From positions 1-10,485 of the forward strand of contig CAIMHL010000283.1 in the NCBI GenBank assembly GCA_903840825.1: a stretch of DNA of 10,485 bases, in the 5' to 3' direction. This DNA is from an uncultured beta proteobacterium. Its GTDB lineage: Bacteria > Pseudomonadota > Gammaproteobacteria > Burkholderiales > Burkholderiaceae_C. Positions 1 through 7,333 of this stretch are shown one piece after another. The translations under genes were made by a program, and so were the position numbers. Positions within the stretch are counted from its first letter, which is position 1. Every line of letters starts with the position of its first letter. The notes under the pieces were generated by a model, which was not told where the DNA came from, ran no database searches, and saw only the letters and a list, made by a program, of their open reading frames with translations.

Positions 1-11
1 CCAAGCCTCAA

Positions 12-17
12 ATTATA
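12..17 (-). promoter_or_regulatory. consensus -10 hexamer downstream of gltX
   Basis: Read on the minus strand, the bases just past the gltX stop contain a perfect TATAAT. A TTGCGA lies 19 nt upstream at 42-37, a loose -35 at slightly long spacing, inside the last gltX codons. Transcription would run leftwards out of the window, so the site would serve a gene I cannot see. The rest of 1-27 has no coding content and no hairpin that would end the gltX transcript. A chance AT-rich match remains possible. Confidence 0.4.
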
Positions 18-27
18 GCGTTAAAAA

Positions 28-1416
28 TCAGGCCGATCGCAATCTTTCTATTACTTTTTCTCTTTCGCACAATTCAAGCACAGCATCCAGTGAAGGCGTC
101 TGTGAAGTTCCCATGACCAAGACGCGCACAGGCATGGCCAACAATGGCATCTTGATGGCACTCGCCAACAAAACTTCTTTGATAGCAGCCGAAATGGAAG
201 CCTTGTCCCAGACGCACAAAGAAAGCTTTTCAACCAACAAAGCCAGCGCGGGCTTGACGGCATCGGTCACATGCAGGGCAACCTCCTCGGCATTAGGAGT
301 GATGTCAGCATAAAACTTGGCGACCCAGTCCGCCAGCACCACCGTGGTGTCGCAACGGTCTTTAAACAAGCCGCAGATACGCGGCAAGCGCTCGTCAGAA
401 ACCACACCCAGTTTGCTGAGATGCACCAGCACCATGCTGGCCAAGGTAACGTCGTCGGTGGTTTTCATGTGCTGGGCGTTGACCCAGCGAAGCTTGACTT
501 CATCAAACTGCGCGGCACTGCGACCCAAGTGGTCCAGATTGAACCACTCCAAAAATTGGGCGCGGCTAAAAATTTCAGCATCACCATGGCTCCAGCCCAA
601 GCGGGCCAGATAGTTCACCATCGCATCCGGCAGGTAGCCTTCATCGCGGAATTGTGTGACTGGCTTGGCGCCGCTGCGCTTGCTCATCTTTTCGCCCTGC
701 TCATTGAGCACGGTCGGCAAGTGGGCATACACCGGGGGCTCTTTGCCCAAGGCCAGAAAAATATTGATTTGGCGCGGGGTGTTGTTGACGTGGTCATCGC
801 CGCGAATGACATGCGTGATCGCCATATCAAGGTCATCCACCACCACACAAAAATTGTAGGTCGGCGTGCCATCAGGGCGCGCAATCACCAGGTCATCCAA
901 CTCGTCGTTGCTGATCTCGATGCGGCCTTTGACCTTGTCTTCCCACACCACAGAGCCACCCTGCGGATTCATGAAACGCAAGACCGGTTTGACGCCTTCA
1001 GGAATGGCCGGCAACACCTTCCCCGGCGCAGGCCGCCAGGTGCCGTCGTAGCGAGGTTTTTCCTTGGCAGCCATCTGGCTTTCGCGCAGGGCATCGAGCA
1101 CCTCGACACTCATGTAGCACGGGTAGACATGACCAGCGGCCACCAGGTCGGCCAGCACCGCCTTGTAGCGGTCCATGCGCTGCATTTGGTAGAACGGGCC
1201 TTCGTCGTAATTCAGACCCAGCCAGGCCATGCTCTCGATGATCACATCGACGGCAGCCTGCGTGGAGCGCTCTACATCGGTGTCTTCAATGCGCAAAATA
1301 AAGTCGCCCCCTGTGGCACGGGCAAAGGCCCACGGGTACAGGGCCGAGCGAATATTGCCCAGGTGAATAAAGCCGGTGGGAGAGGGAGCGAAACGGGTAC
1401 GTGTTTTTTGTGTCAT
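28..1416 (-). CDS. gltX: glutamyl-tRNA synthetase
   Basis: Class I aminoacyl-tRNA synthetase that charges tRNA-Glu with glutamate using ATP, in the cytoplasm. The 462-residue protein has the family's usual length. The N-terminal Rossmann domain carries the HIGH-type signature PSPTGFIHLGN (residues 11-21), followed by LRIEDTD (41-47). The KMSKR ATP-binding loop is at 243-247. The C-terminal part (about 330-462) is the helical anticodon-binding region. The insert near residue 100 has one Cys (YPCYMS) where the zinc-binding E. coli enzyme has a Cys cluster, so zinc is probably not bound. The ATG lies in the ATGA overlap with the metZ stop, which implies translational coupling; no strong Shine-Dalgarno sequence is visible. 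It is the last gene of the operon within the window. A glutamyl-Q-tRNA(Asp) synthetase is ruled out by the full-length anticodon-binding domain. Confidence 0.97.
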   Translation of the reverse strand: MTQKTRTRFAPSPTGFIHLGNIRSALYPWAFARATGGDFILRIEDTDVERSTQAAVDVIIESMAWLGLNYDEGPFYQMQRMDRYKAVLADLVAAGHVYPCYMSVEVLDALRESQMAAKEKPRYDGTWRPAPGKVLPAIPEGVKPVLRFMNPQGGSVVWEDKVKGRIEISNDELDDLVIARPDGTPTYNFCVVVDDLDMAITHVIRGDDHVNNTPRQINIFLALGKEPPVYAHLPTVLNEQGEKMSKRSGAKPVTQFRDEGYLPDAMVNYLARLGWSHGDAEIFSRAQFLEWFNLDHLGRSAAQFDEVKLRWVNAQHMKTTDDVTLASMVLVHLSKLGVVSDERLPRICGLFKDRCDTTVVLADWVAKFYADITPNAEEVALHVTDAVKPALALLVEKLSLCVWDKASISAAIKEVLLASAIKMPLLAMPVRVLVMGTSQTPSLDAVLELCEREKVIERLRSA

Positions 1417-2645
1417 GTCAGTGAATCCAGACCGCGAGCCAGATCGGCCTTCAGGTCTTCAATATGCTCCAGGCCCACCGCCACTCGAATCAAACCTTGG
1501 CCAATGCCAGCGGCTTGGCGCTGCGCCTCGGTGATGCGGCCATGCGAGGTGCTGGCGGGGTGGGTAATGGTGGTTTTGGTGTCGCCCAAATTAGCGGTGA
1601 TGGAGCAAACCCGCGTGCTGTCAATGACGTGAAATGCATTTTTGCGTGCGAGCACGGGATAAGCCGCATCGCTTGAGAGGCCGGCCTTCACATCAAAAGA
1701 CAAAACCGCGCCACCCAGCCCCGACTGCTGCTGCATGGCCAGCGCGTGCTGGGGATGGGATGCCAAGCCGGGGTAATACACGCGTGCGACTTGGGGTTGA
1801 GCCTCAAGCCAGGTGGCCAAGGCCAAGGTGCTGTCGCTCTGGGCCTTCATGCGGATAGACAAGGTTTCCATGCCTTTGAGCACCACCCAGGCATTGAAGG
1901 CAGAAAGGGTCAGACCAGCGCTGCGCATAACCGGCATGAACTTGTCGTCAATGAGTTTTTTGGTGGTGCAAAGTGCCCCGGCAATCACCCGGCCTTGACC
2001 GTCCAGGTACTTGGTGCCCGAGTGAATGATGATGTCGGCCCCCATTTTGGCGGGTTGCTGCAAGGCTGGCGAACAAAAGCAGTTATCCACAGCAAACCAG
2101 GCGCCCGCTGCGTGCGCGACATCGGCCAGCGCTTGAATATCGCAAACCTCGGTCAGCGGGTTGCTGGGCGTCTCGGCAAACAACAAGCGCGTATTGGGCT
2201 GCAGCGCCGCCTTCCATTCGGCCACATCAATTTGCGACACAAAGGTGGTTTGCACCCCAAACTTACCAAACTCACCCGCCAGCAGACGAATGGTCGAGCC
2301 AAACACACTTTGCGAACAAATAACGTGGTCACCCGCCTTGAGCAAACCCATGCACATCAGCATCACCGCCGACATGCCGCTCGACGTGCCAATACAAGCC
2401 TCGGTGCCCTCAAGCGCGGCGAGGCGCTTCTCCATGCTGGTGACGGTCGGGTTGGTGAAGCGTGAGTAGGTATAGCCCTCTTCTTCGCCTGCAAAACGAC
2501 GCGCCGCCGTGGCGGCATCTGGTTGCACGAAACTGCTGGTGAGGTACATCGCCTCAGAGTTTTCGCCGTATTGGCTTTTGTCCACCGCAGCGCGAACAGC
2601 CAGGGTGTCACGGTGCAGGTTATCGGGTAGCGACTTATCTGTCAT
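1413..2645 (-). CDS. metZ: O-succinylhomoserine sulfhydrylase
   Basis: PLP enzyme of the Cys/Met metabolism family. MetZ condenses O-succinylhomoserine with sulfide to give homocysteine, bypassing cystathionine. The 410-residue protein shows YTYSRFTNPT (58-67), the phosphate-contacting region; SSG (88-90); ETPSNP (158-163); the cofactor aspartate in AVDN (185-188); and the PLP lysine in HSGTKYLDGQGR (Lys212). The stretch ANLGDTKTTITHPASTSHGR (351-370) is the substrate-binding segment typical of this subgroup. The SGTKYLDGQGR wording and the position right after purF favour MetZ over MetB (cystathionine gamma-synthase) or MetY, but acyl-homoserine and sulfur-donor specificity cannot be proved from sequence. 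The gene starts 2 nt after the purF stop with little Shine-Dalgarno, so reinitiation is likely, and its TGA overlaps the gltX ATG. Confidence 0.93.
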   Translation of the reverse strand: MTDKSLPDNLHRDTLAVRAAVDKSQYGENSEAMYLTSSFVQPDAATAARRFAGEEEGYTYSRFTNPTVTSMEKRLAALEGTEACIGTSSGMSAVMLMCMGLLKAGDHVICSQSVFGSTIRLLAGEFGKFGVQTTFVSQIDVAEWKAALQPNTRLLFAETPSNPLTEVCDIQALADVAHAAGAWFAVDNCFCSPALQQPAKMGADIIIHSGTKYLDGQGRVIAGALCTTKKLIDDKFMPVMRSAGLTLSAFNAWVVLKGMETLSIRMKAQSDSTLALATWLEAQPQVARVYYPGLASHPQHALAMQQQSGLGGAVLSFDVKAGLSSDAAYPVLARKNAFHVIDSTRVCSITANLGDTKTTITHPASTSHGRITEAQRQAAGIGQGLIRVAVGLEHIEDLKADLARGLDSLT

Positions 2646-2647
2646 GG

Positions 2648-4150
2648 TTATTCTGTAGGGTTAGGGAGCGCCAGTCGGGAGTTGTCTTCTGCATGTTCGT
2701 CACCGCCCACGCGGTGCGTGTTGAGGCGGGCAATGTCGCTGGCTGTGATGTCGCCGGTGACATAGACGCCATCAAAACACGAGGCATCAAAGCCCTTGAT
2801 ATGGGCGTTCAGGGCGCCGATGGCTTTCTTCATGCCGTCCACATCCTGGTAAATCAAGGCGTCGCAGCCAATGATGTCGCGAATCTGCTCCACCGTGCGG
2901 TTGTGGGCCACCAGCTCTTCAGGCGTCGGCATGTCAATGCCATAGACGTTAGGGAAACGCACCGGCGGTGCGGCACTGGCCATGTAGACCTTGTTGGCCC
3001 CGGCGTCACGCGCCATTTGCACGATTTCGCGGCTGGTGGTACCCCGCACGATGGAATCGTCCACCAGCAACACGTTGCGGCCCTTGAACTCGCTGGCAAT
3101 CACGTTGAGCTTTTGGCGCACTGATTTTTTGCGCACCGACTGACCTGGCATGATGAAGGTGCGCCCCACATAGCGGTTTTTGACAAACCCTTCGCGGTAA
3201 GGCAAGCCCAGCAAATGCGCCAACTGAGCGGCACTCGGGCGGCTCGACTCGGGGATTGGAATCACCACGTCAATCTCATTGGGCGGCACGGTCGAGATCA
3301 CGCGCTTGGCCAGCGACTCGCCCAGGTTCAAGCGAGCCTGGTAAACCGAGATACCGTCCATCACCGAATCCGGGCGCGCCAGGTACACAAACTCAAAAAT
3401 ACAGGGGCTCAGCACCGGATGCGCCGCACACTGCTGCGCATGCACTTGGCCTTGCAGGTCAATATAGACCGCTTCGCCGGGCGCAATATCGCGGTCAAAT
3501 TTGTGCGAGGTACCTTCCAGCGCCACAGATTCGCTGGCCAGCAAAATAGTACCGTCTTCGCTGCGGCCCATGCACAAGGGACGAATACCAAACGGGTCGC
3601 GAAAGGCCAGCACGCCATGCCCGGCGATCATGGCAATCACGGCATACGAACCCTTGATGCGCTGATGCACACGGCGCACGGCTTCAAACACGTCGGCGGG
3701 CAGCAAAGGCATGCCGCGCGTGGTCTCGCCAATCTCGTGCGCCAGCACATTGAGCAAGACCTCGGAGTCACTGTCGGTGTTGATGTGGCGGTGGTCAGCG
3801 CTGAACAGCTCCGACTTCAAGGCGTGTGCATTGGTCAGGTTGCCGTTATGAACCAAGACAATGCCAAACGGAGCGTTGACATAAAAAGGCTGCGCCTCCT
3901 CTTCGCTGAAAGCGTTGCCAGCGGTGGGGTAGCGCACTTGCCCCAAGCCGCAGTTGCCGGGCAGCGAGCGCATGTTGCGGGTGCGAAACACATCACGCAC
4001 CATGCCTTTGGCTTTTTGCATAAAGAACTTGCGCTCTTGCTGCGTCACGATACCGGCCGCATCTTGCCCCCGGTGTTGCAGCAGCAACAGGGCGTCATAA
4101 ATAAGCTGATTTACAGGTGCGTTACTGACAACACCAACGATTCCACACAT
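2648..4150 (-). CDS. purF: amidophosphoribosyltransferase
   Basis: Catalyses the first committed step of de novo purine synthesis: PRPP plus glutamine gives 5-phosphoribosylamine. The protein starts MCGIVGVVS, so Cys2 becomes the N-terminal glutaminase nucleophile after Met removal, with no propeptide (E. coli type). Visible glutaminase residues are Arg73 in QVRYPT, HNGNL (101-105) and Asp127 in NTDSDSE. The phosphoribosyltransferase domain carries the PRPP motif LLVDDSIVRGTTS (361-373). Its length of 500 residues is close to that of the E. coli enzyme. A fair Shine-Dalgarno (GGAAAA, 4158-4153) precedes the ATG. A 63-nt gap separates it from cvpA, the longest in the operon, while metZ follows after 2 nt. 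A palindrome resembling the PurR core lies about 85 nt upstream, within the end of cvpA. Confidence 0.97.
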   Translation of the reverse strand: MCGIVGVVSNAPVNQLIYDALLLLQHRGQDAAGIVTQQERKFFMQKAKGMVRDVFRTRNMRSLPGNCGLGQVRYPTAGNAFSEEEAQPFYVNAPFGIVLVHNGNLTNAHALKSELFSADHRHINTDSDSEVLLNVLAHEIGETTRGMPLLPADVFEAVRRVHQRIKGSYAVIAMIAGHGVLAFRDPFGIRPLCMGRSEDGTILLASESVALEGTSHKFDRDIAPGEAVYIDLQGQVHAQQCAAHPVLSPCIFEFVYLARPDSVMDGISVYQARLNLGESLAKRVISTVPPNEIDVVIPIPESSRPSAAQLAHLLGLPYREGFVKNRYVGRTFIMPGQSVRKKSVRQKLNVIASEFKGRNVLLVDDSIVRGTTSREIVQMARDAGANKVYMASAAPPVRFPNVYGIDMPTPEELVAHNRTVEQIRDIIGCDALIYQDVDGMKKAIGALNAHIKGFDASCFDGVYVTGDITASDIARLNTHRVGGDEHAEDNSRLALPNPTE

Positions 4151-4213
4151 AGTTTTCCAATCAATAGAGCGCCGTGCCCTTTATGGGAGCCGACCCTCTT
4201 GTCCACAACGGCT

Positions 4214-4714
4214 TCAAGGAAGCAAATATTTACCAAACGTTTCAGGCAGCAACGGCTTCAAACCTTTGAGCGCTGCCAAGGTCATGCTGACACCTGCCGA
4301 GGATGTCCAGCCTTCGTCACTGCGCAGCGGCGTCATGCCAACCGCCACCGTAGCGGCCAATAATAAAACCACCCCACGCGCCAAGCCAAAAACGGCCCCC
4401 AAAGCACGGTCAGCCGGGGCCAGGCCCGCAGCTGCAAACATTTTCTTGATCATCCGGGCCAGCAAACCACCGACAAAGATCGACACCACAAACACCAAAA
4501 CAAAGCCGGCTGCGTATTGAATGGATTCACTGGCCCCGGACATCGGCAGCTTGGTGGCCACATCCAGCGCCAGCCACTGGGCCAACACAAAGGCGGCGAT
4601 CCAACTCAGCAAAGACAGCACCTCAAACACCAAGCCGCGCCAAGCGCCCAAGAGCAGGGAAAAAGCCAGCACGACTAAGAAAATCCAATCCACAGTGGCC
4701 ATGGGCGATGTCAT
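4214..4714 (-). CDS. cvpA: CvpA family inner-membrane protein
   Basis: CvpA was named for its need in colicin V production in E. coli; its molecular role is still poorly defined and appears linked to envelope integrity. The 166-residue protein is strongly hydrophobic with about four membrane segments (roughly 9-26, 32-50, 67-87 and 107-127). It has the family's conserved stretch DRALGAVFGLARG (102-114) before the last segment, and a short polar C-terminal tail. Placement between a dedD-like gene and purF matches E. coli. The start is uncertain: I keep the first ATG (14 nt after the previous stop), but a second ATG four codons in (4702) gives a protein starting MATVDW that is equally compatible; neither has a good Shine-Dalgarno sequence. 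Confidence 0.9.
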   Translation of the reverse strand: MTSPMATVDWIFLVVLAFSLLLGAWRGLVFEVLSLLSWIAAFVLAQWLALDVATKLPMSGASESIQYAAGFVLVFVVSIFVGGLLARMIKKMFAAAGLAPADRALGAVFGLARGVVLLLAATVAVGMTPLRSDEGWTSSAGVSMTLAALKGLKPLLPETFGKYLLP

Positions 4715-4728
4715 GCACTAAAGACCAA

Positions 4729-5496
4729 TTACAAGGTCAACACGGCGGCTGCCAGCTTTAGGGCTTTCACCTTCAAGGCAGCCTTGTCAGCCTCAGCCTT
4801 GGTACTGAACGGCCCTACGCGAACCCGGATTCTTGAGCCATCCTTGGTTTCAGCCACATGGGTGTAGGTCTTCAGACCGGCGTATTCGAGTTTGAGGCGC
4901 GCCTCGCGGGCTTTGACCGGGTCAGCAAAAGCGCCCACCTGAACCACGTAGCGACCCACCACCACCTCGGTAGCCTTGTCGATACCCTGACCATTTAGCA
5001 GCGCTTTGACCTTTTCACTTTCATCCACTTTCGCCAGCGGCATGGACACGGGCACAGGGGCTGCAATCGGCGCTGCCGCCTGCTTCTCAGCAGACTTTTC
5101 TGGCACTTTTTCAGGCGGCTTGGTGGCCAGCACCGGCTCAGGACTCGCTACCACTTTAGGAGCTACTTTAGCAATGACGGCGGGCTCTGGAGCCAATTTT
5201 TCTTCAAGAATTCCGGAGGCAGATCCAGACGCAGAGGGCACCACAGCCACTGCCGTGGCGGGCAAGGCCAAGGGTTTCGCCTTGTTGCGGTCTGGAATTT
5301 CAATCGGCATGTCGACCGAAATCGGTCGCGGCTGCTTGTCAAACAACAGCGGAAAACCCACCACACCGATCAGCACAAGCACGGCCGCGCCGATCAACCG
5401 ATATTTGGCGCGCCTGCGCATCTCCTCCAAGGAGTCGGGCAACAAGGGCGCGGCTGCGGAGTCGTCGTTACTTTTTCGAAACTTGAAAAATGCCAT
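4729..5496 (-). CDS. dedD: DedD-like SPOR-domain membrane protein
   Basis: Predicted bitopic cell-division protein. SPOR domains bind denuded glycan strands at the septum, and DedD and FtsN are examples. The layout in 255 residues is classic: a short charged cytoplasmic N-terminus (1-32, including RRRAKYR), one membrane helix (about 33-52, YRLIGAAVLVLIGVVGFPLL), a low-complexity periplasmic linker rich in Pro, Ala, Lys and Glu (about 55-175), and a C-terminal SPOR domain (about 181-255) starting YVVQVGAFAD and containing RIRVRVGPFSTKAEA. It lies between folC and cvpA exactly as dedD does in E. coli, which is why I use that symbol; sequence alone would support only 'SPOR-domain protein'. It starts 19 nt after the folC stop. 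The linker is probably fast-evolving. Confidence 0.88.
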   Translation of the reverse strand: MAFFKFRKSNDDSAAAPLLPDSLEEMRRRAKYRLIGAAVLVLIGVVGFPLLFDKQPRPISVDMPIEIPDRNKAKPLALPATAVAVVPSASGSASGILEEKLAPEPAVIAKVAPKVVASPEPVLATKPPEKVPEKSAEKQAAAPIAAPVPVSMPLAKVDESEKVKALLNGQGIDKATEVVVGRYVVQVGAFADPVKAREARLKLEYAGLKTYTHVAETKDGSRIRVRVGPFSTKAEADKAALKVKALKLAAAVLTL

Positions 5497-5515
5497 GTTG
5501 AATAGGCTCGGTATG

Positions 5516-6832
5516 TCAAATGGTTGGCATGTGTTTGGCTAAAAGACGGGGCGTTCCCGCTTCCAATATGCCGCCCACGGTGTAGAACGACCCAAAGACG
5601 ACGATTCTATCAGCGGGGTCTGCGGCCTCTATAGCCGCCTGCAGCGCCAACTGGGGGGCAGTGTAGGTTGCTGCGCGAGCTTCTTTTCGGGGGTTAGAAG
5701 CCTGCCATTTGGCCAGCAAACCCTGAGCTGAGTCAGCGCGAGCCGTGGGCAAATCCGTGAAATACCAACGGTCAATCAAGGGATTCACCTTGGCCAACAT
5801 CAAAGCCAGGTCTTTGTCGGCCATGGCACCGAACACCGCGTGCGTGGTGGGGAAATAGCCCATAGCATCCAAGTTAGCCGCCAGCGCGGCCACCGAATGC
5901 GGGTTGTGCGCCACGTCCAGCACCAAATGGGGTTGCCCCGGAATAATTTGAAAGCGCCCGGGCAATTCAACAAAGGCCAGCCCGTTGCGCACCGCCTGCG
6001 CCGTAATCGGCAGGCGCTCACGCAAGGCCGCCAACGCCGCCAGAACACCCGCAGCGTTCACCAACTGGTTGGCGCCGCGCAAGGCCGGGTAGGCCAAACC
6101 ACTGAAACGCCGGCCCCGACCGGCCCAGCCCCACTGCTGCTTGTCGCCCGAGACGTTGAAGTCTGTGCCAAAGCGCCACAGATCGGCCCCGACTTCCAAC
6201 GCACGGTCCAGCACACTTTGCGGTGGCATGGGGTCACTCACCACCACCGGGCGACCCGTGCGCATGATGCCGGCTTTCTCAAAACCAATGCTTTCGCGGT
6301 CAGTGCCCAAAAACTCGGTGTGGTCAATGTCCACACTGGTGATCACCGCGCAATCGGTATCAATGATATTCACCGCATCGAGCCGGCCACCCAGCCCCAC
6401 CTCCAAAATAGCCACGTCGAGCTTGGTGCGTGCCATCACGTCCAAAATAGCCAGCGTTGAAAACTCAAAGTAAGTCAGGGAAGTTTCAACGCCATTGTTG
6501 ATTCTGGCCGCCTCAACACGCTCAAAACCCGCCACCAAATCAGCAGCTGCCACCGGCTCACCCTTCAGGCGCAAGCGCTCTTCAAAATGCACCAAGTGCG
6601 GCGAGGTGTACACGCCCGTGCGATAGCCAGCCTGCAACAAAATAGACTCCAGCATGGCGCAGGTGCTGCCCTTGCCGTTGGTACCCGCCACGGTGATGAC
6701 GGGGCAGTCAAACTTGATGGCCATCGCTTGCGCCACCGCCCGCACGCGCTCAAGGCCCATATCGATATTTTTGGGGTGTAGCTGCTCGCAGTGAGACAGC
6801 CAGTCGGACAAGGTCGTGGGTTGGGTTTTCAT
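5516..6832 (-). CDS. folC: bifunctional dihydrofolate / folylpolyglutamate synthase
   Basis: Mur-ligase-family enzyme that adds glutamate to dihydropteroate, making dihydrofolate, and then extends the polyglutamate tail of folates in the cytoplasm. The 438-residue length is normal. Visible motifs are the ATP P-loop GTNGKGS (50-56), the loop SPHLVHFEERL (77-87), EVGLGGRLDAVN (144-155), DHTEFLG (170-176), the lysine expected to be carbamylated in FEKAGI (Lys186), and the Mur-type DVAHNP (306-311). The FGSFYTVG stretch (413-420) near the C-terminus is also typical. It is the first gene of the minus-strand cluster and diverges from the ArsC-like gene across 73 bp. The ATG has no clear Shine-Dalgarno; TATAAC sits only about 4 nt before it, so a very short leader is conceivable. 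Whether both activities are present cannot be read from sequence. Confidence 0.95.
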   Translation of the reverse strand: MKTQPTTLSDWLSHCEQLHPKNIDMGLERVRAVAQAMAIKFDCPVITVAGTNGKGSTCAMLESILLQAGYRTGVYTSPHLVHFEERLRLKGEPVAAADLVAGFERVEAARINNGVETSLTYFEFSTLAILDVMARTKLDVAILEVGLGGRLDAVNIIDTDCAVITSVDIDHTEFLGTDRESIGFEKAGIMRTGRPVVVSDPMPPQSVLDRALEVGADLWRFGTDFNVSGDKQQWGWAGRGRRFSGLAYPALRGANQLVNAAGVLAALAALRERLPITAQAVRNGLAFVELPGRFQIIPGQPHLVLDVAHNPHSVAALAANLDAMGYFPTTHAVFGAMADKDLALMLAKVNPLIDRWYFTDLPTARADSAQGLLAKWQASNPRKEARAATYTAPQLALQAAIEAADPADRIVVFGSFYTVGGILEAGTPRLLAKHMPTI

Positions 6833-6905
6833 ACTGTTATAGATTGTCGCCCAGCTTGAGCGGGTGGCATGATGCGGGCTTGCAGAAGCCTTTTACATAC
6901 GCACC
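6833..6905. promoter_or_regulatory. divergent promoter region, folC operon / ArsC-like gene
   Basis: These 73 bp separate two genes transcribed away from each other, so they should hold both promoters. On the minus strand TATAAC (6841-6836) is a good -10 match but has no recognisable -35 and would start transcription almost at the folC ATG. On the plus strand TTGTCG (6844-6849) and CATGAT (6868-6873) have 18-nt spacing and are a weak pair, and TTTACATA (6892-6899) is an AT-rich candidate closer to the gene. None is convincing alone; the folC promoter could also be degenerate. Confidence 0.35.
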
Positions 6906-7277
6906 ATGACAACAACACCCCGCCCCACCATCACCGTTTTTGGCATTCCCAACTGCGACACCGTTAAAAAAGCCCGCAACTGGCTGGCTGAGCACGGCCA
7001 AGACTTTGTGTTTCACGACTTCAAAAAACTCGGGGTTCCCGCCGACCAACTGCCCCACTGGCTAGTGGCCGTCAGTTGGGAAAAGCTAGTTAACCGCAAA
7101 GGCACCACTTGGCGTCAGCTAGAGCCCGCCACCCAAGCAGCGGTGCAAGACGACGCCAGCGCCAGCGCCCTGATGCTGGCCAACCCCAGCGTCATCAAAC
7201 GCCCGGTGGTGGTGTGGCGCGATGGCGGTGTGAGCGTGGGGTTCGATGCCGCCAGCTTTGAAGCTCGACTGCCCTAA
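6906..7277 (+). CDS. ArsC/Spx-like thioredoxin-fold protein (YffB type)
   Basis: Small protein of the arsenate reductase (ArsC)/Spx superfamily. It starts with a beta strand and TVFGIPNCDTVKKARNWL (10-27), where Cys17 takes the place of the ArsC catalytic cysteine. There is no CXXC pair, so a Spx-type disulfide switch at this site is not possible. Later family features are LVNRKGTTWR (61-70) and the cis-proline region IKRPVVV (97-103), with Arg65 and Arg99 as candidate anion or glutathione contacts. The 123-residue length is typical. It most resembles E. coli YffB, whose function is unknown; true arsenate reductase activity is unlikely because there is no ars context. It diverges from folC and lies 56 bp before ppnP. 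The ATG has no Shine-Dalgarno sequence; its context is gcaccATG. Confidence 0.88.
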   Translation: MTTTPRPTITVFGIPNCDTVKKARNWLAEHGQDFVFHDFKKLGVPADQLPHWLVAVSWEKLVNRKGTTWRQLEPATQAAVQDDASASALMLANPSVIKRPVVVWRDGGVSVGFDAASFEARLP

Positions 7278-7286
7278 AATTACGGG

Positions 7287-7314
7287 TTGATTGCCTTTTT
7301 GCACCCATTAACTA
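7287..7314 (+). promoter_or_regulatory. candidate sigma70 promoter for ppnP
   Basis: TTGATT (7287-7292) and TAACTA (7309-7314) are separated by 16 nt in the 56-bp gap before ppnP. Transcription would begin near 7321, leaving a leader of only about 13 nt, pyrimidine-rich and with no Shine-Dalgarno. The -35 is good and the -10 only fair. Read-through from the upstream gene is the alternative. Confidence 0.3.
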
Positions 7315-7333
7315 CTTAAACCCCCTTCGCACC

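Noticed and set aside
271..1632. 453-codon plus-strand open frame running antisense across the gltX-metZ junction
   Set aside because: Its protein has no recognisable motif and low-complexity His/Arg/Gln composition. It lies opposite two clear genes and is explained by GC-rich codon bias.
1746..2465. 239-codon plus-strand open frame antisense to metZ
   Set aside because: It lies fully inside metZ and reads as an antisense shadow rich in His, Arg and Gly.
4151..4213. Possible riboswitch in the cvpA-purF gap
   Set aside because: It is only 63 nt long, with a loose 5-bp stem and none of the conserved purine-riboswitch loops.
3215..4363. 382-codon plus-strand open frame antisense to purF and the cvpA end
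   Set aside because: It is a shadow of purF with no family resemblance, an atypical composition and no plausible start signals.
5010..5200. Pro/Ala/Lys-rich repeats in the SPOR gene as a DNA repeat array
   Set aside because: The periodicity is irregular and fits a disordered periplasmic linker; no repeating unit can be defined.
5006..5542. 178-codon plus-strand frame rich in Ser, Thr, Ala and Gly opposite the SPOR gene
   Set aside because: The low-complexity product mirrors the repetitive Pro/Ala/Lys linker codons of the SPOR protein and is not an adhesin.
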